Shown in pieces: positions 15,865-23,291 of a stretch of 64,000 bases of DNA. Every line of letters begins with the position of its first letter. Position 1 is the stretch's first letter. The translations under genes and the position numbers were made by a program. Source of the stretch: Acidovorax defluvii (GTDB lineage: Bacteria > Pseudomonadota > Gammaproteobacteria > Burkholderiales > Burkholderiaceae_C); NCBI GenBank assembly GCA_003268905.1, contig QLTU01000008.1, forward strand, positions 1 to 64,000. The letters are read 5' to 3'. The notes under the pieces are model-generated. The model was not told the DNA's origin. It searched no databases and worked only from the letters and a program-made list of their open reading frames with translations.

Positions 15865-18327
15865 TTATTCCACCACCGTCAGCTTGGCCACCGACAGCGC
15901 CAGCCACTTGGTGCCATGGCGCGGAAAGTTGACCTGCGCGCGCGCGTCGTCGCCCGTGCCTTCAATGGCCAGTACCTTGCCTTGGCCGAATTTGGTGTGA
16001 AACACGTTGAGCCCTGCGCGCAAACCGTGCGAGGGCGCAGCCTTCTGCACCGGCACGGGTGGGCTGGCAAAGGTTTCGGATTTAAAGCCAAATTGACCTC
16101 TAGTGCTTGATCCATAAGCGCCATCCGCTCCTGAATTAGGAGCATATGAGCCAAACCCCTGCTGCTTGGGCGTGATCCACTTAAGCGCACCCTCTGGCAG
16201 CTCGTCAAAAAAGCGGCTCTTGATGTTGTAGCGCGTCTGGCCGTGCAGCATGCGTGTTTGCGAGTGGCTCAGGTACAGGCGCTTGCGCGCGCGGGTGATG
16301 GCCACGTACATCAGGCGGCGTTCTTCCTCCAGGCCGTCGCGGTCGCTGGCCGAGTTCTCATGGGGGAACAGGCCCTCTTCGAGGCCGCCGATGAACACAC
16401 CATCAAACTCCAGGCCTTTGCTGGCGTGCACGGTCATCAGTTGCACGGCGTCCTGCCCGGCCTGGGCCTGGTTGTCGCCCGCTTCGAGCGCGGCGTGGGT
16501 CAGGAAGGCGGCCAGGGGCGAGAGGGTTTCGCCGGTGTCGGCGTCCACGATGCCGGGCATGGCCGACTTCAGGGCCTCATCGAGCAGCGGCGCGTTGGGG
16601 TCCAGCCCCTGGCTGACCGGGCTTTGGGCGCTCTGGGTGAGCGGCGTGCCATGCTCGTCCAGTGGCAGGGCTACGGCGTCGCGGCCAAATCCTTCCTGCG
16701 TGACAAAACTCTCGGCAGCGTTGACCAGTTCCTGCAAGTTCTCGATGCGGTCGGCGCCTTCCTTCTCCGTGCGGAAGTGCTCCACCAAGCCCGTGGATTC
16801 GAGCATCTGCTCGATGATGCCGCGCAGGTTCAGGCCTTGGGTCTGCTCGCGCAGCACATCGACCATGGCGACGAACGCGCCCAGGTTAGCGCCCGCCTTG
16901 CCGGGCACGGCGCTCACCGCGTCGTGCAGCGAGCAACCGGCGGCGCGGGCGGCGTCTTGCAGCACCTCGATGCTGCGCGCACCAATGCCGCGCGGCGGAA
17001 AGTTGACCACGCGACTGAAGCTGGTGTCGTCGTGCGGGTTCTCCAGGAGGCGCAGATACGCCAGTGCGTGCTTGATTTCCGCGCGTTCAAAAAAGCGCAG
17101 ACCGCCATACACACGGTAAGGCACGCTGGCATTGAACAGGGCCGATTCGATTACGCGGCTTTGGGCATTGCTGCGGTAAAGCACGGAGATTTCCTTGCGC
17201 TCGAAACCATCGCTCTTTACCAGCTGCTTGATCTCATCCACCATCCACTGCGCCTCGGCCAGGTCGGAGCTGGCCTCGTACACGCGCACCGGCTCGCCCG
17301 CGCCCTGCGTGGTGCGCAGGTTTTTGCCCAGGCGGCGGCTGTTGTGGCTGATGAGGGCGTTGGCCGAGTCGAGAATGTTGCTGTAGCTGCGGTAGTTTTG
17401 CTCGAGCTTGATCTGGCGCTGCACATCAAATTCGCGCACAAAGTCGGCCATGTTGCCCACGCGCGCACCGCGAAAGGCATAGATGCTCTGGTCGTCGTCG
17501 CCCACGGCAATCACGCTGCCGCGCGCTTCAAAACGCCCGCCCACCTCGTTGCCCGCCAGCTGCTTGAGCCAGGCGTACTGCAGCTTGTTGGTGTCCTGAA
17601 ACTCATCGACCAGGATGTGCGCAAACCGGCGCTGGTAGTGCTCGCGGATCGGGTCGTTGTCGCGCAGCAGTTCGTAGCTGCGCAGCATCAGCTCGCCGAA
17701 GTCCACCACGCCTTCGCGCTGGCATTGTTCTTCGTACAGCTGGTAGATCTCGACCTTTCTGCGCGCATCGCTGTCATGCGTTTCGACATCGCCCGGGCGC
17801 AGGCCCTCTTCCTTGCAATTGGCAATGAAGTACGACAGCTGCTTGGGCGGAAAACGCTCGTCGTCCACGTTGTGCTGCTTGCACAGGCGCTTGATGGCCG
17901 AGAGCTGGTCTTGTGTATCGAGGATCTGGAACGACTGCGCCAGGCCTGCCGCCTTGTGGTGCGCGCGTAAAAGGCGGTTGCACAGGCCGTGAAAAGTGCC
18001 AATCCACATGCCGCGCACGCTGACGGGCAGCATGGCTGACAGGCGGGCCACCATTTCCTTGGCGGCCTTGTTGGTAAAGGTCACGGCCAGAATGCCGCCG
18101 GGCGTGGCATAGCCGTTTTGCAGCAGCCAGGCGATACGCGTGGTGAGCACGCGCGTCTTGCCCGAGCCGGCGCCAGCCAGGATGAGCGCGTGGCCCGCAG
18201 GCAGGGTGACGGCGGCCAGTTGCTCGTCGTTCAGATTGGCCAGAAGGGGCGATGCTGCCGAGGCAGCACCGGCGTGTGGGGGCACCAGGGCTTCTGATGC
18301 ACCCGAAAACGGGTCTTGTGGAAACAT
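15865..18327 (-). CDS. uvrD: DNA helicase II (UvrD)
   Basis: The 820-aa superfamily 1A helicase unwinds DNA in nucleotide-excision and mismatch repair. Motif I is ILAGAGSGKTRVL, Ia AVTFTNKAAKEM, II VDEFQDTN, III GDDDQSIYAFRGA, IV EQNYRS, V MTVHASKGLEFDGVF and VI RRLMYVAITRARKRL. The C terminus ends in a Tudor-like segment (LNVFHTKFGQGKVLAIEGTGDDARAQVNF). Residues ~728-748, in the variable linker before that segment, are encoded by a copy of the interspersed palindromic repeat, in frame and without damage. The long C-terminal linker is slightly longer than in E. coli UvrD. Confidence 0.96.
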   Translation of the reverse strand: MFPQDPFSGASEALVPPHAGAASAASPLLANLNDEQLAAVTLPAGHALILAGAGSGKTRVLTTRIAWLLQNGYATPGGILAVTFTNKAAKEMVARLSAMLPVSVRGMWIGTFHGLCNRLLRAHHKAAGLAQSFQILDTQDQLSAIKRLCKQHNVDDERFPPKQLSYFIANCKEEGLRPGDVETHDSDARRKVEIYQLYEEQCQREGVVDFGELMLRSYELLRDNDPIREHYQRRFAHILVDEFQDTNKLQYAWLKQLAGNEVGGRFEARGSVIAVGDDDQSIYAFRGARVGNMADFVREFDVQRQIKLEQNYRSYSNILDSANALISHNSRRLGKNLRTTQGAGEPVRVYEASSDLAEAQWMVDEIKQLVKSDGFERKEISVLYRSNAQSRVIESALFNASVPYRVYGGLRFFERAEIKHALAYLRLLENPHDDTSFSRVVNFPPRGIGARSIEVLQDAARAAGCSLHDAVSAVPGKAGANLGAFVAMVDVLREQTQGLNLRGIIEQMLESTGLVEHFRTEKEGADRIENLQELVNAAESFVTQEGFGRDAVALPLDEHGTPLTQSAQSPVSQGLDPNAPLLDEALKSAMPGIVDADTGETLSPLAAFLTHAALEAGDNQAQAGQDAVQLMTVHASKGLEFDGVFIGGLEEGLFPHENSASDRDGLEEERRLMYVAITRARKRLYLSHSQTRMLHGQTRYNIKSRFFDELPEGALKWITPKQQGFGSYAPNSGADGAYGSSTRGQFGFKSETFASPPVPVQKAAPSHGLRAGLNVFHTKFGQGKVLAIEGTGDDARAQVNFPRHGTKWLALSVAKLTVVE
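16084..16145. repeat. Interspersed palindromic repeat inside uvrD
   Basis: GCCAAATTGACCTCTAGTGC, then TTGATCCATAAGCGCC, matches the left flank and core of the intergenic copies at 2158 and 2529. It is read in frame by uvrD and encodes part of the linker PNSGADGAYGSSTRGQFGFK. Confidence 0.6.
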
Positions 18328-18480
18328 GCAGCCATTGTAGAAAGCACCCCGCCGCTGGGTATAGCCGCAGGGCCAGTAGGGCCCCTGCGAATGGCCTGGG
18401 CGCTGGCATCGGCCCCCAACGGGGTGCGATCATGCGTGCTGGACAGATCGAATGATCACGGTCACCTTGCGATAAAAGTA

Positions 18481-18537
18481 TTAGCAAAAACAGACTCTAG
18501 CGCTTATGCAATAAGCGCTAGAAGCTATACAAAACAG
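18481..18537. repeat. Interspersed palindromic repeat, near-perfect copy
   Basis: TCTAGCGCTTAT and ATAAGCGCTAGA are perfect 12-bp inverted arms around GCA (18496-18522), followed by AGCTATACAAAA. This is the most symmetrical copy in the window. Confidence 0.75.
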
Positions 18538-18890
18538 AGCACTTCTACCACTTGCGAACAAACCCTGTGCGCATTGCCCAGGGCGCCCGTCCGGCCCACT
18601 GGCGTGTGTGCGGCGGTGGGATGGGGCCCGAGGCGCAGCGCCCCGCCCTGGCTGCGGCGCATTGCGACGACCGGCACAGCCCGGCAGCAGGCAGGGGCAT
18701 TCCGGCAAAGCCGCGCGCGGGTACAATCAATCACCGGGCCCAAGTTTCTTGACGTCCGGTTTTTTTGTGCCTGCGCTCAGCAGGGTTCGGAGCGGCCACC
18801 ACGGCCCCGCCCACACAACCGGTCGCCAGGCCAAGCGCCCACCGCAGTCAAAATTGTTTGGCTGCGTCCCTTGATGGAGCTTGGAATCTC
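18538..18890. other. Leader/intergenic region upstream of guaC
   Basis: I see no gene here. A TACAAT element at about 18721 could be a -10 box, with a weak upstream -35 (TTCCGG, 16-base spacer). It is followed at 18733-18766 by ACCGG...CCGGT and a run of seven T, which has the form of a small attenuator in the guaC leader. A GGAG ribosome site lies 12 bases before the guaC ATG. Confidence 0.4.
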
Positions 18891-19868
18891 ATGGAAATCT
18901 TCGATTACGACAATGTTTTGCTGCTGCCCCGCAAGTGCCGCGTGGAAAGCCGCTCGGAATGCGACGCCAGCGTAGAACTGGGCGGGCGCAGCTTTCGCAT
19001 CCCGGTGGTGCCCGCCAACATGAAGACGGTGGTGGACGAAAGCATATGCACCTGGATGGCGCAAAACGGCTACTTTTATGTCATGCACCGCTTTGACCTG
19101 GACAACCTGCAGTTCGTGCGCGACATGCACGCCAAGGGTTGCTATGCCTCGGTCTCGCTGGGCGTGAAACCGCCCGACTACGCCACCGTGGACCAGCTGG
19201 TGGCCGAGGGCCTGTGCCCCGAGTACATCACCATCGACATCGCCCACGGCCATGCCGACAGCGTGAAAGCCATGATCGCTTACCTCAAGCAGCACCTGCC
19301 CAAGGCCTTTGTGATTGCTGGCAACGTGGCCACGCCCGAGGCCATCATCGACCTGGAAAACTGGGGCGCCGACGCCACCAAAGTGGGCGTGGGGCCAGGC
19401 AAGGTGTGCATCACCAAACTCAAAACCGGCTTTGGCACGGGCGGCTGGCAGCTCAGTGCGCTCAAGTGGTGCGCGCGCGTGGCCACCAAGCCCATCATTG
19501 CCGACGGCGGCATCCGCAGCCATGGCGACATCGCCAAGAGCATCCGCTTTGGCGCCAGCATGGTGATGATCGGCTCGCTGTTTGCGGGCCACGAAGAGTC
19601 TCCCGGCAAGACCGTGGAAGTGGATGGAGAACTGTTCAAGGAGTACTACGGCTCGGCCAGCGACTTCAACAAGGGCGAATACAAGCATGTGGAAGGCAAG
19701 CGCATTCTCGAGCCCATCAAGGGCAAACTTGCCGACACACTCATCGAGATGGAACAGGACGTGCAAAGCTCCATCAGCTACGCGGGCGGCACCCGGCTGA
19801 TGGACGTGTGCAAGGTCAACTACGTGATTCTGGGCGGCGACAACGCGGGCGAACACCTGCTGATGTAG
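18891..19868 (+). CDS. guaC: GMP reductase
   Basis: The 325-aa protein converts GMP to IMP with NADPH and recycles guanine nucleotides. It is a TIM-barrel IMPDH/GMPR family enzyme without the CBS insert. [16 protein letters not shown] is the family N terminus, [17 protein letters not shown] the catalytic loop with the reactive Cys, [38 protein letters not shown] the phosphate-binding region, and [11 protein letters not shown] the C-terminal signature. Length and motifs suit the shorter (type 2) GuaC. It converges with the esterase gene; a 9-bp GC hairpin (19881-19908) lies across the junction. Confidence 0.93.
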   Translation: MEIFDYDNVLLLPRKCRVESRSECDASVELGGRSFRIPVVPANMKTVVDESICTWMAQNGYFYVMHRFDLDNLQFVRDMHAKGCYASVSLGVKPPDYATVDQLVAEGLCPEYITIDIAHGHADSVKAMIAYLKQHLPKAFVIAGNVATPEAIIDLENWGADATKVGVGPGKVCITKLKTGFGTGGWQLSALKWCARVATKPIIADGGIRSHGDIAKSIRFGASMVMIGSLFAGHEESPGKTVEVDGELFKEYYGSASDFNKGEYKHVEGKRILEPIKGKLADTLIEMEQDVQSSISYAGGTRLMDVCKVNYVILGGDNAGEHLLM

Positions 19869-19895
19869 GCCACCCATCGGGCTGCGGGCGCGTGT

Positions 19896-20777
19896 TCAGG
19901 CCCGCAGCAGGTTCAGGGCCATGTGGTGTAGGTCATGCCCGGGCTGTGCCAGCGCATCGAGAATACTGAAATGGTTCAGCCCGGCCAGCACCTGGTGGCG
20001 CGGCACGGCGCGTGAGCCCCAGGCGTCCTGCAGCAGCCGGGCCTGCCGCAGGAACTCGGCGCTTTCGTCGCCACCGACCGCGCTGTACACAATGCCCTGG
20101 CTGGGCGCCTGCAGCCTCGCCGGGCTGGCTTGCAGCACATGCTGCGCGGTCAGGTGCAGCACCGACTGCAAAAATGGGGTGTGCATGATGGGCTCCAGGT
20201 CGTGAATCCCCGAGATCGAAAGCGCGTTGCGCACCAGCCCGTCCGGCCATCCGTCGCCCAGCAGCGGCCACACGCTGGTCAGCAGCATGGCCGCCAGTTG
20301 CCCACCTGCGGAATGGCCTGCCACCGTGATGCGGCCAGGGTCACCTCCATGGCGCTCAATGTTGCCCCACACCCAGCCCAGCGCCCTCTCGACCTGGCGC
20401 ACGATCTGGGGCACCGTGACGGGAGCCTGGGGCGTGCCGGGGCACAGCGCATAGTTCACCATCACCACGCAGACTCCCTCGCGTGTGAACGCAGGCGCCA
20501 GAAAGGAATGCTCAGACTTGTCGAGTGCGCGCCAGTACCCCCCGTGGATGAAAACCAGCACCGGGGCCGGCGAGCGGCCCGGCACGTGGGGCGCAAAGAT
20601 GTCGAGCGCCTCACCAGTGCCGCTGCCGTAGGCAATGTCCAGCGCGCACGCCCCACTGGTGCGCGCCAGGGCAGACGCGTCGGCCCAGCGCTGCAGATAA
20701 TCCACGTGGTCCGGCACTAAGGCCCGGTTGTTGTACATACGCTCCAGCCAGGCCGGATCGTGGTGGGGGAAGTTCAT
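19896..20777 (-). CDS. Alpha/beta hydrolase, kynurenine-formamidase-like esterase
   Basis: The 293-aa protein has the HGGYW oxyanion motif, typical of the arylformamidase/BD-FAE subgroup, followed by GHSAGGQ (nucleophile Ser), GGDES (Asp) and GLNHFSIL (His). It probably hydrolyses a small ester or an N-formyl amide. The tryptophan-catabolism genes that would support a formamidase role are not in the window, so the substrate is open. A GGAGACGCACC ribosome site precedes the ATG. It is divergent from the dehydrogenase gene. Confidence 0.85.
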   Translation of the reverse strand: MNFPHHDPAWLERMYNNRALVPDHVDYLQRWADASALARTSGACALDIAYGSGTGEALDIFAPHVPGRSPAPVLVFIHGGYWRALDKSEHSFLAPAFTREGVCVVMVNYALCPGTPQAPVTVPQIVRQVERALGWVWGNIERHGGDPGRITVAGHSAGGQLAAMLLTSVWPLLGDGWPDGLVRNALSISGIHDLEPIMHTPFLQSVLHLTAQHVLQASPARLQAPSQGIVYSAVGGDESAEFLRQARLLQDAWGSRAVPRHQVLAGLNHFSILDALAQPGHDLHHMALNLLRA

Positions 20778-20900
20778 GGTGCGTCTCCTTGTGCGTGCCA
20801 TCATCCCGGCATATTCAGCACACTGCAAGCTCGCTGACAGGGAGTGGCAGTGAAAAAGCCCATGATGGCGGCAGACAAAACAGCTTCCAAGGATGCGCCC

Positions 20901-21788
20901 ATGACCACCACCCCGCCGCTTCGCGTTGCCGTCCTCGGTATCGGAATGATGGGATTGCCCATGGCCCGACGCCTGTGCGCGGCAGGCCACCAGGTACACG
21001 CCTGGAACCGCACCCGCGCCAAGGCCGATCCACTGGCGTCCGCTGGCGCCACGGTGCACAACACACCCACAGACGCCGTGCGCGATGCCGACTTTGTCAT
21101 CAGCCTTCTGGAGAACGGCTCGGTGGTGGACCAGGTGCTTTTCGGGCTGGGCACGGCGCAAGCCATGCGTGCAGGCGCCCTGTTTATCGACATGGCCTCG
21201 ATACAACCCCGGGAAGCCCGCGACCACGCGACTCGCCTGGAGGAAATGGGGCTGACCCACCTGGATGCGCCGGTCTCCGGCGGCACGGTGGGCGCCGAAA
21301 ACGGCACCCTGGCCATCATGGCAGGCGGCCGGCCGCAGGAGTTTGCGCGCGCACAGCCCATCTTTGCCATCTTTGGACGCGCCACCCATGTCGGCCCCCA
21401 CGGCGCGGGCCAGCTGGCCAAGCTGGCCAATCAAATGATCGTGGGCATCACCATTGGTGCGGTGGCAGAGGCACTGCTTTTTGCCGCCAAAGGCGGCGCC
21501 GACATGGCCAAGGTGCGAGAGGCCATCAGCGGCGGCTTTGCTGACAGCCGGATTCTTCAACTGCATGGTCAGCGCATGGTGGACCGCGACTTCGCTCCAC
21601 GTGGCCGCATGACGGTTCAACTCAAGGATCTCGACAACGCCCTGATCACCGCCCAGGAAATCGGCTTTGATGCCCCCATCACGGCGCTTTTTGAAGCGCT
21701 GTACAAAGATGGCGTCGAACACGGACTGGGCCAGCTGGACCACAGCGGCTTGTTTGTCGAGCTGGCCAGCCGCAACGCCATGCAATAA
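20901..21788 (+). CDS. NAD(P)-dependent beta-hydroxyacid dehydrogenase family oxidoreductase
   Basis: The 295-aa protein is of the 3-hydroxyisobutyrate dehydrogenase/GarR family. The Rossmann loop is VAVLGIGMMGLPMARRL, the substrate signature DAPVSGGTVGAENGTLAIMAGG, and the catalytic Lys lies in GAGQLAKLANQMIVG; LKDLDNALITAQEIG is the C-terminal signature. It likely oxidises or reduces a small 2- or 3-hydroxyacid or a tartronate-type semialdehyde. AAGGA with 7-base spacing supports ATG 20901. A GTG at 20844 would add 19 residues and is less likely. Confidence 0.88.
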   Translation: MTTTPPLRVAVLGIGMMGLPMARRLCAAGHQVHAWNRTRAKADPLASAGATVHNTPTDAVRDADFVISLLENGSVVDQVLFGLGTAQAMRAGALFIDMASIQPREARDHATRLEEMGLTHLDAPVSGGTVGAENGTLAIMAGGRPQEFARAQPIFAIFGRATHVGPHGAGQLAKLANQMIVGITIGAVAEALLFAAKGGADMAKVREAISGGFADSRILQLHGQRMVDRDFAPRGRMTVQLKDLDNALITAQEIGFDAPITALFEALYKDGVEHGLGQLDHSGLFVELASRNAMQ

Positions 21789-21801
21789 TTTTTGTACCAG
21801 C

Positions 21802-21831
21802 TTGCCAACGCCAGAATTTTTGGTGCATAAT
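21802..21831 (+). promoter_or_regulatory. Sigma-70 promoter of tRNA-Lys
   Basis: TTGCCA and CATAAT are separated by 18 bases, and the -10 ends 38 bases before the mature tRNA start. It begins 14 bases after the upstream dehydrogenase stop codon. Confidence 0.6.
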
Positions 21832-21869
21832 TCGAGGCTCAGCAGCAATGCTGACAGATTAAAAAGTTT

Positions 21870-21945
21870 GGGTTCTTAGCTCAGTTGGTAGAGCAGCGGA
21901 CTCTTAATCCGTAGGTCGAGTGTTCGAGTCACTCAGGACCCACCA
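21870..21945 (+). tRNA. tRNA-Lys (anticodon CUU)
   Basis: The 76-nt cloverleaf has the CCA encoded. The acceptor GGGTTCT pairs with AGGACCC, the D-arm contains AGCTCAGTTGGTAGAGC, the anticodon loop is CTCTTAA with CTT at 21903-21905, and the T-arm contains GTTCGAGTC. Its 3' 47 bases are duplicated at 29187-29233, so this gene is the integration target of the island and is rebuilt by the island's left end. Confidence 0.97.
21899..21945. repeat. attL of the integrated island
   Basis: The 47 bases run from the anticodon stem to the CCA of tRNA-Lys and are identical to 29187-29233. Identity stops at both edges. This is the pattern left by a tyrosine recombinase that uses a tRNA 3' end. Confidence 0.93.
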
Positions 21946-21967
21946 GACTAGCCCGCATGGGCACACG

Positions 21968-22003
21968 AAACCCTGCTATCACATCGGTAGCAGGGTTTTT
22001 TGT
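21968..22003 (+). terminator. Intrinsic terminator carried by the island next to attL
   Basis: AAACCCTGCTA pairs with TAGCAGGGTTT around a 9-nt loop and is followed by a T-run. It lies just inside the island and would end the tRNA-Lys transcript, replacing the chromosomal terminator that now lies beyond attR (29241). Confidence 0.85.
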
Positions 22004-22076
22004 TTTGGTCTTTCACTCTTACGATGTAAGGGCGGATGTAAGACGATTTCGGGAATCGAGCCCCAGCACCAGGCAA

Positions 22077-22103
22077 GAAAAAACCCAGCGGGTAAGGCTG
22101 GGT
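22077..22103 (-). terminator. Terminator of the island's minus-strand operon
   Basis: ACCCAGC and GCTGGGT form a 7-bp stem with a 7-nt loop. On the minus strand it is followed by six T. It comes 27 bases after the stop of the last island gene. Confidence 0.75.
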
Positions 22104-22129
22104 CTGTTCGGTGGGGGGTGCGGTCAGGC

Positions 22130-22381
22130 TCACTTGCCAGCCATCAGCAAAGCACAGCCCGGCCTGTTGCGCGTCACCTCGCGGGATGCCCGGTCTATTA
22201 GCTCTTGCTCAGTCTCTCCAGGCTGGCGCGTCCATCGCTGGCTTCCATTCTGGTCATGCAGTTCCTGTAGTTCTTCATCAACGTTTCCAGGCGTCAGGGG
22301 CCGAATGACAATGGTTAGCGGCCCTTCATCCATCGAAGCACCCTTTTCCAGTTCGGCAATTCTCTTTTCAAGGCTTTGCAT
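22130..22381 (-). CDS. Island protein of unknown function (83 aa)
   Basis: This is a small protein with an N-terminal heptad-like helix (MQSLEKRIAELEKG) suggesting a short coiled coil. The segment PLTIVIRPLTPG follows, then a charged C-terminal half with QPGETEQELIDRASREV. I do not recognise the family. The ATG at 22381 lies inside the end of the DUF5681 gene (14-base overlap), so it is likely translated with it. It is the last gene before the terminator. Confidence 0.7.
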   Translation of the reverse strand: MQSLEKRIAELEKGASMDEGPLTIVIRPLTPGNVDEELQELHDQNGSQRWTRQPGETEQELIDRASREVTRNRPGCALLMAGK

Positions 22382-22793
22382 TCTTTTCCTCCAGCACCTC
22401 GATACGGCGCGCCAGTTCGTCAATCTCAGCCACTCGGGCTAGCGTACCAATAGCACCCAGCAGCGCGGCCCCTTGTCCGGGTGCAAGCTCGCCAGCAGCC
22501 ACGGATGCCAGCACGGCGCGGCCTTGGTCGGTTAGGGTGCCATCGGGCAGGCTCAGGGCTTGAGACTGTTCAGCGGCCTTCAATGGGGCTATGGCACGCT
22601 CCAGCAGCAGGCGGGCGGCTCCCACATCGCCATCAAGGGCGCGGGCCATCATCGCGGCCAGTAGTTCGGGCACGCGGTCTGCAATAGCGGCTCGCAGCTT
22701 TGCCACTTCACCCGTCCCAGCCGGGCGGCCCTTTGGGTTTCCAGACTGGCCCGGCTTCCATGCAGCGGCGGGCGGTTTTCTTCTTGTCGCCAT
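22368..22793 (-). CDS. DUF5681 domain-containing protein
   Basis: The 141-aa protein begins with a basic segment and the signature KPGQSGNPKGRP (residues 13-24) of DUF5681. That segment is found at the N terminus of many phage-encoded proteins beside or related to small terminase subunits. The rest is helical and Ala/Leu-rich with a repeat-like region (ARLLLERAIAPLKAAEQ) and a C-terminal helix ending RRIEVLEEKN. A role in binding packaging-site DNA is plausible but inferred. It overlaps the next gene and follows the VRR-NUC gene by 21 bases. Confidence 0.72.
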   Translation of the reverse strand: MATRRKPPAAAWKPGQSGNPKGRPAGTGEVAKLRAAIADRVPELLAAMMARALDGDVGAARLLLERAIAPLKAAEQSQALSLPDGTLTDQGRAVLASVAAGELAPGQGAALLGAIGTLARVAEIDELARRIEVLEEKNAKP

Positions 22794-22814
22794 CGGTGTT
22801 CCTTTTGTGCTTTT

Positions 22815-23174
22815 TCAGTTGTTCAGTTGTTCGCGCACATCGCGGCAGTCACGCGCCACAAAGGCCACGCCACCAGCGCAGCGGATGCGCTCCAGGAATA
22901 GGGCTTGCTCGGGGCGCAGGCGTCCGGCCTGGGCTTTCACTTCCACACCCAGCAAGCGGCCATCCTTCAATTGCCCCAGCACATCGGGGCAGCCCTTGAA
23001 CCCAAAGCGGATAAAGCGGCCTTCCACCTTGGCGGCCCCGCTATTCATGCGCTCACACCACGCCACGGCGGGATGCGTTCTCAGTGCTTTCAATACTTCC
23101 ACCAGGGCGGCAGCTTCGGGGCGGCGGTTGGTTCGGGGTGTCTGTTGTTCCAGGCCGAAAAGGTCAGCATTCAT
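22815..23174 (-). CDS. VRR-NUC domain nuclease
   Basis: The 119-aa protein is essentially one VRR-NUC domain of the PD-(D/E)xK superfamily. Asp64 in GCPD, Glu78 and Lys80 in GVEVKAQ and Gln90 in RPEQ form the expected metal site. These stand-alone domains occur in phages and satellites and are thought to cut branched or flapped DNA during replication. GGGGAGG upstream supports ATG 23174 over a TTG two codons earlier. An iteron-like region separates it from the primase gene. Confidence 0.85.
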   Translation of the reverse strand: MNADLFGLEQQTPRTNRRPEAAALVEVLKALRTHPAVAWCERMNSGAAKVEGRFIRFGFKGCPDVLGQLKDGRLLGVEVKAQAGRLRPEQALFLERIRCAGGVAFVARDCRDVREQLNN

Positions 23175-23198
23175 TGCCAAACCTCCCCACCGAAAAAA

Positions 23199-23290
23199 TC
23201 ACCGAACTTTCACCCCCTATATATAGGGGGCGGTGAATTTCGGTTACGGATTTCACCGAAAACAGACGGAACGGTGAATTTCGGTTATTC
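23199..23290. promoter_or_regulatory. Iteron-like cluster, candidate replication origin of the island
   Basis: Between the primase and VRR-NUC genes lie two exact 16-bp direct repeats CGGTGAATTTCGGTTA (23231-23246 and 23272-23287). Two inverted relatives (TCACCGAAC at 23199 and TTTCACCGAAA at 23251) and a perfect 18-bp palindrome CCCCCTATATATAGGGGG (23213-23230) are interleaved. An AT core flanked by alternating binding motifs beside a replicase gene is typical of origins, but an operator for the nuclease/DUF5681 genes is equally possible. Confidence 0.55.
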
Positions 23291-23291
23291 A

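Noticed and set aside
13176-15932. 918-residue open frame antisense to phoX
   Set aside because: Low-complexity shadow of phoX with no recognisable motif or ribosome site.
19881-19908. GCTGCGGGC/GCCCGCAGC hairpin between guaC and the esterase gene as a terminator
   Set aside because: Perfect stem but no T-run on either strand, and it overlaps the esterase stop codon; left as a note in the guaC entry.
22020-22046. Two GATGTAAG repeats near attL as a CRISPR-like or integrase site
   Set aside because: Only two copies, 11 bases apart, with no further support; too weak to report as a site.
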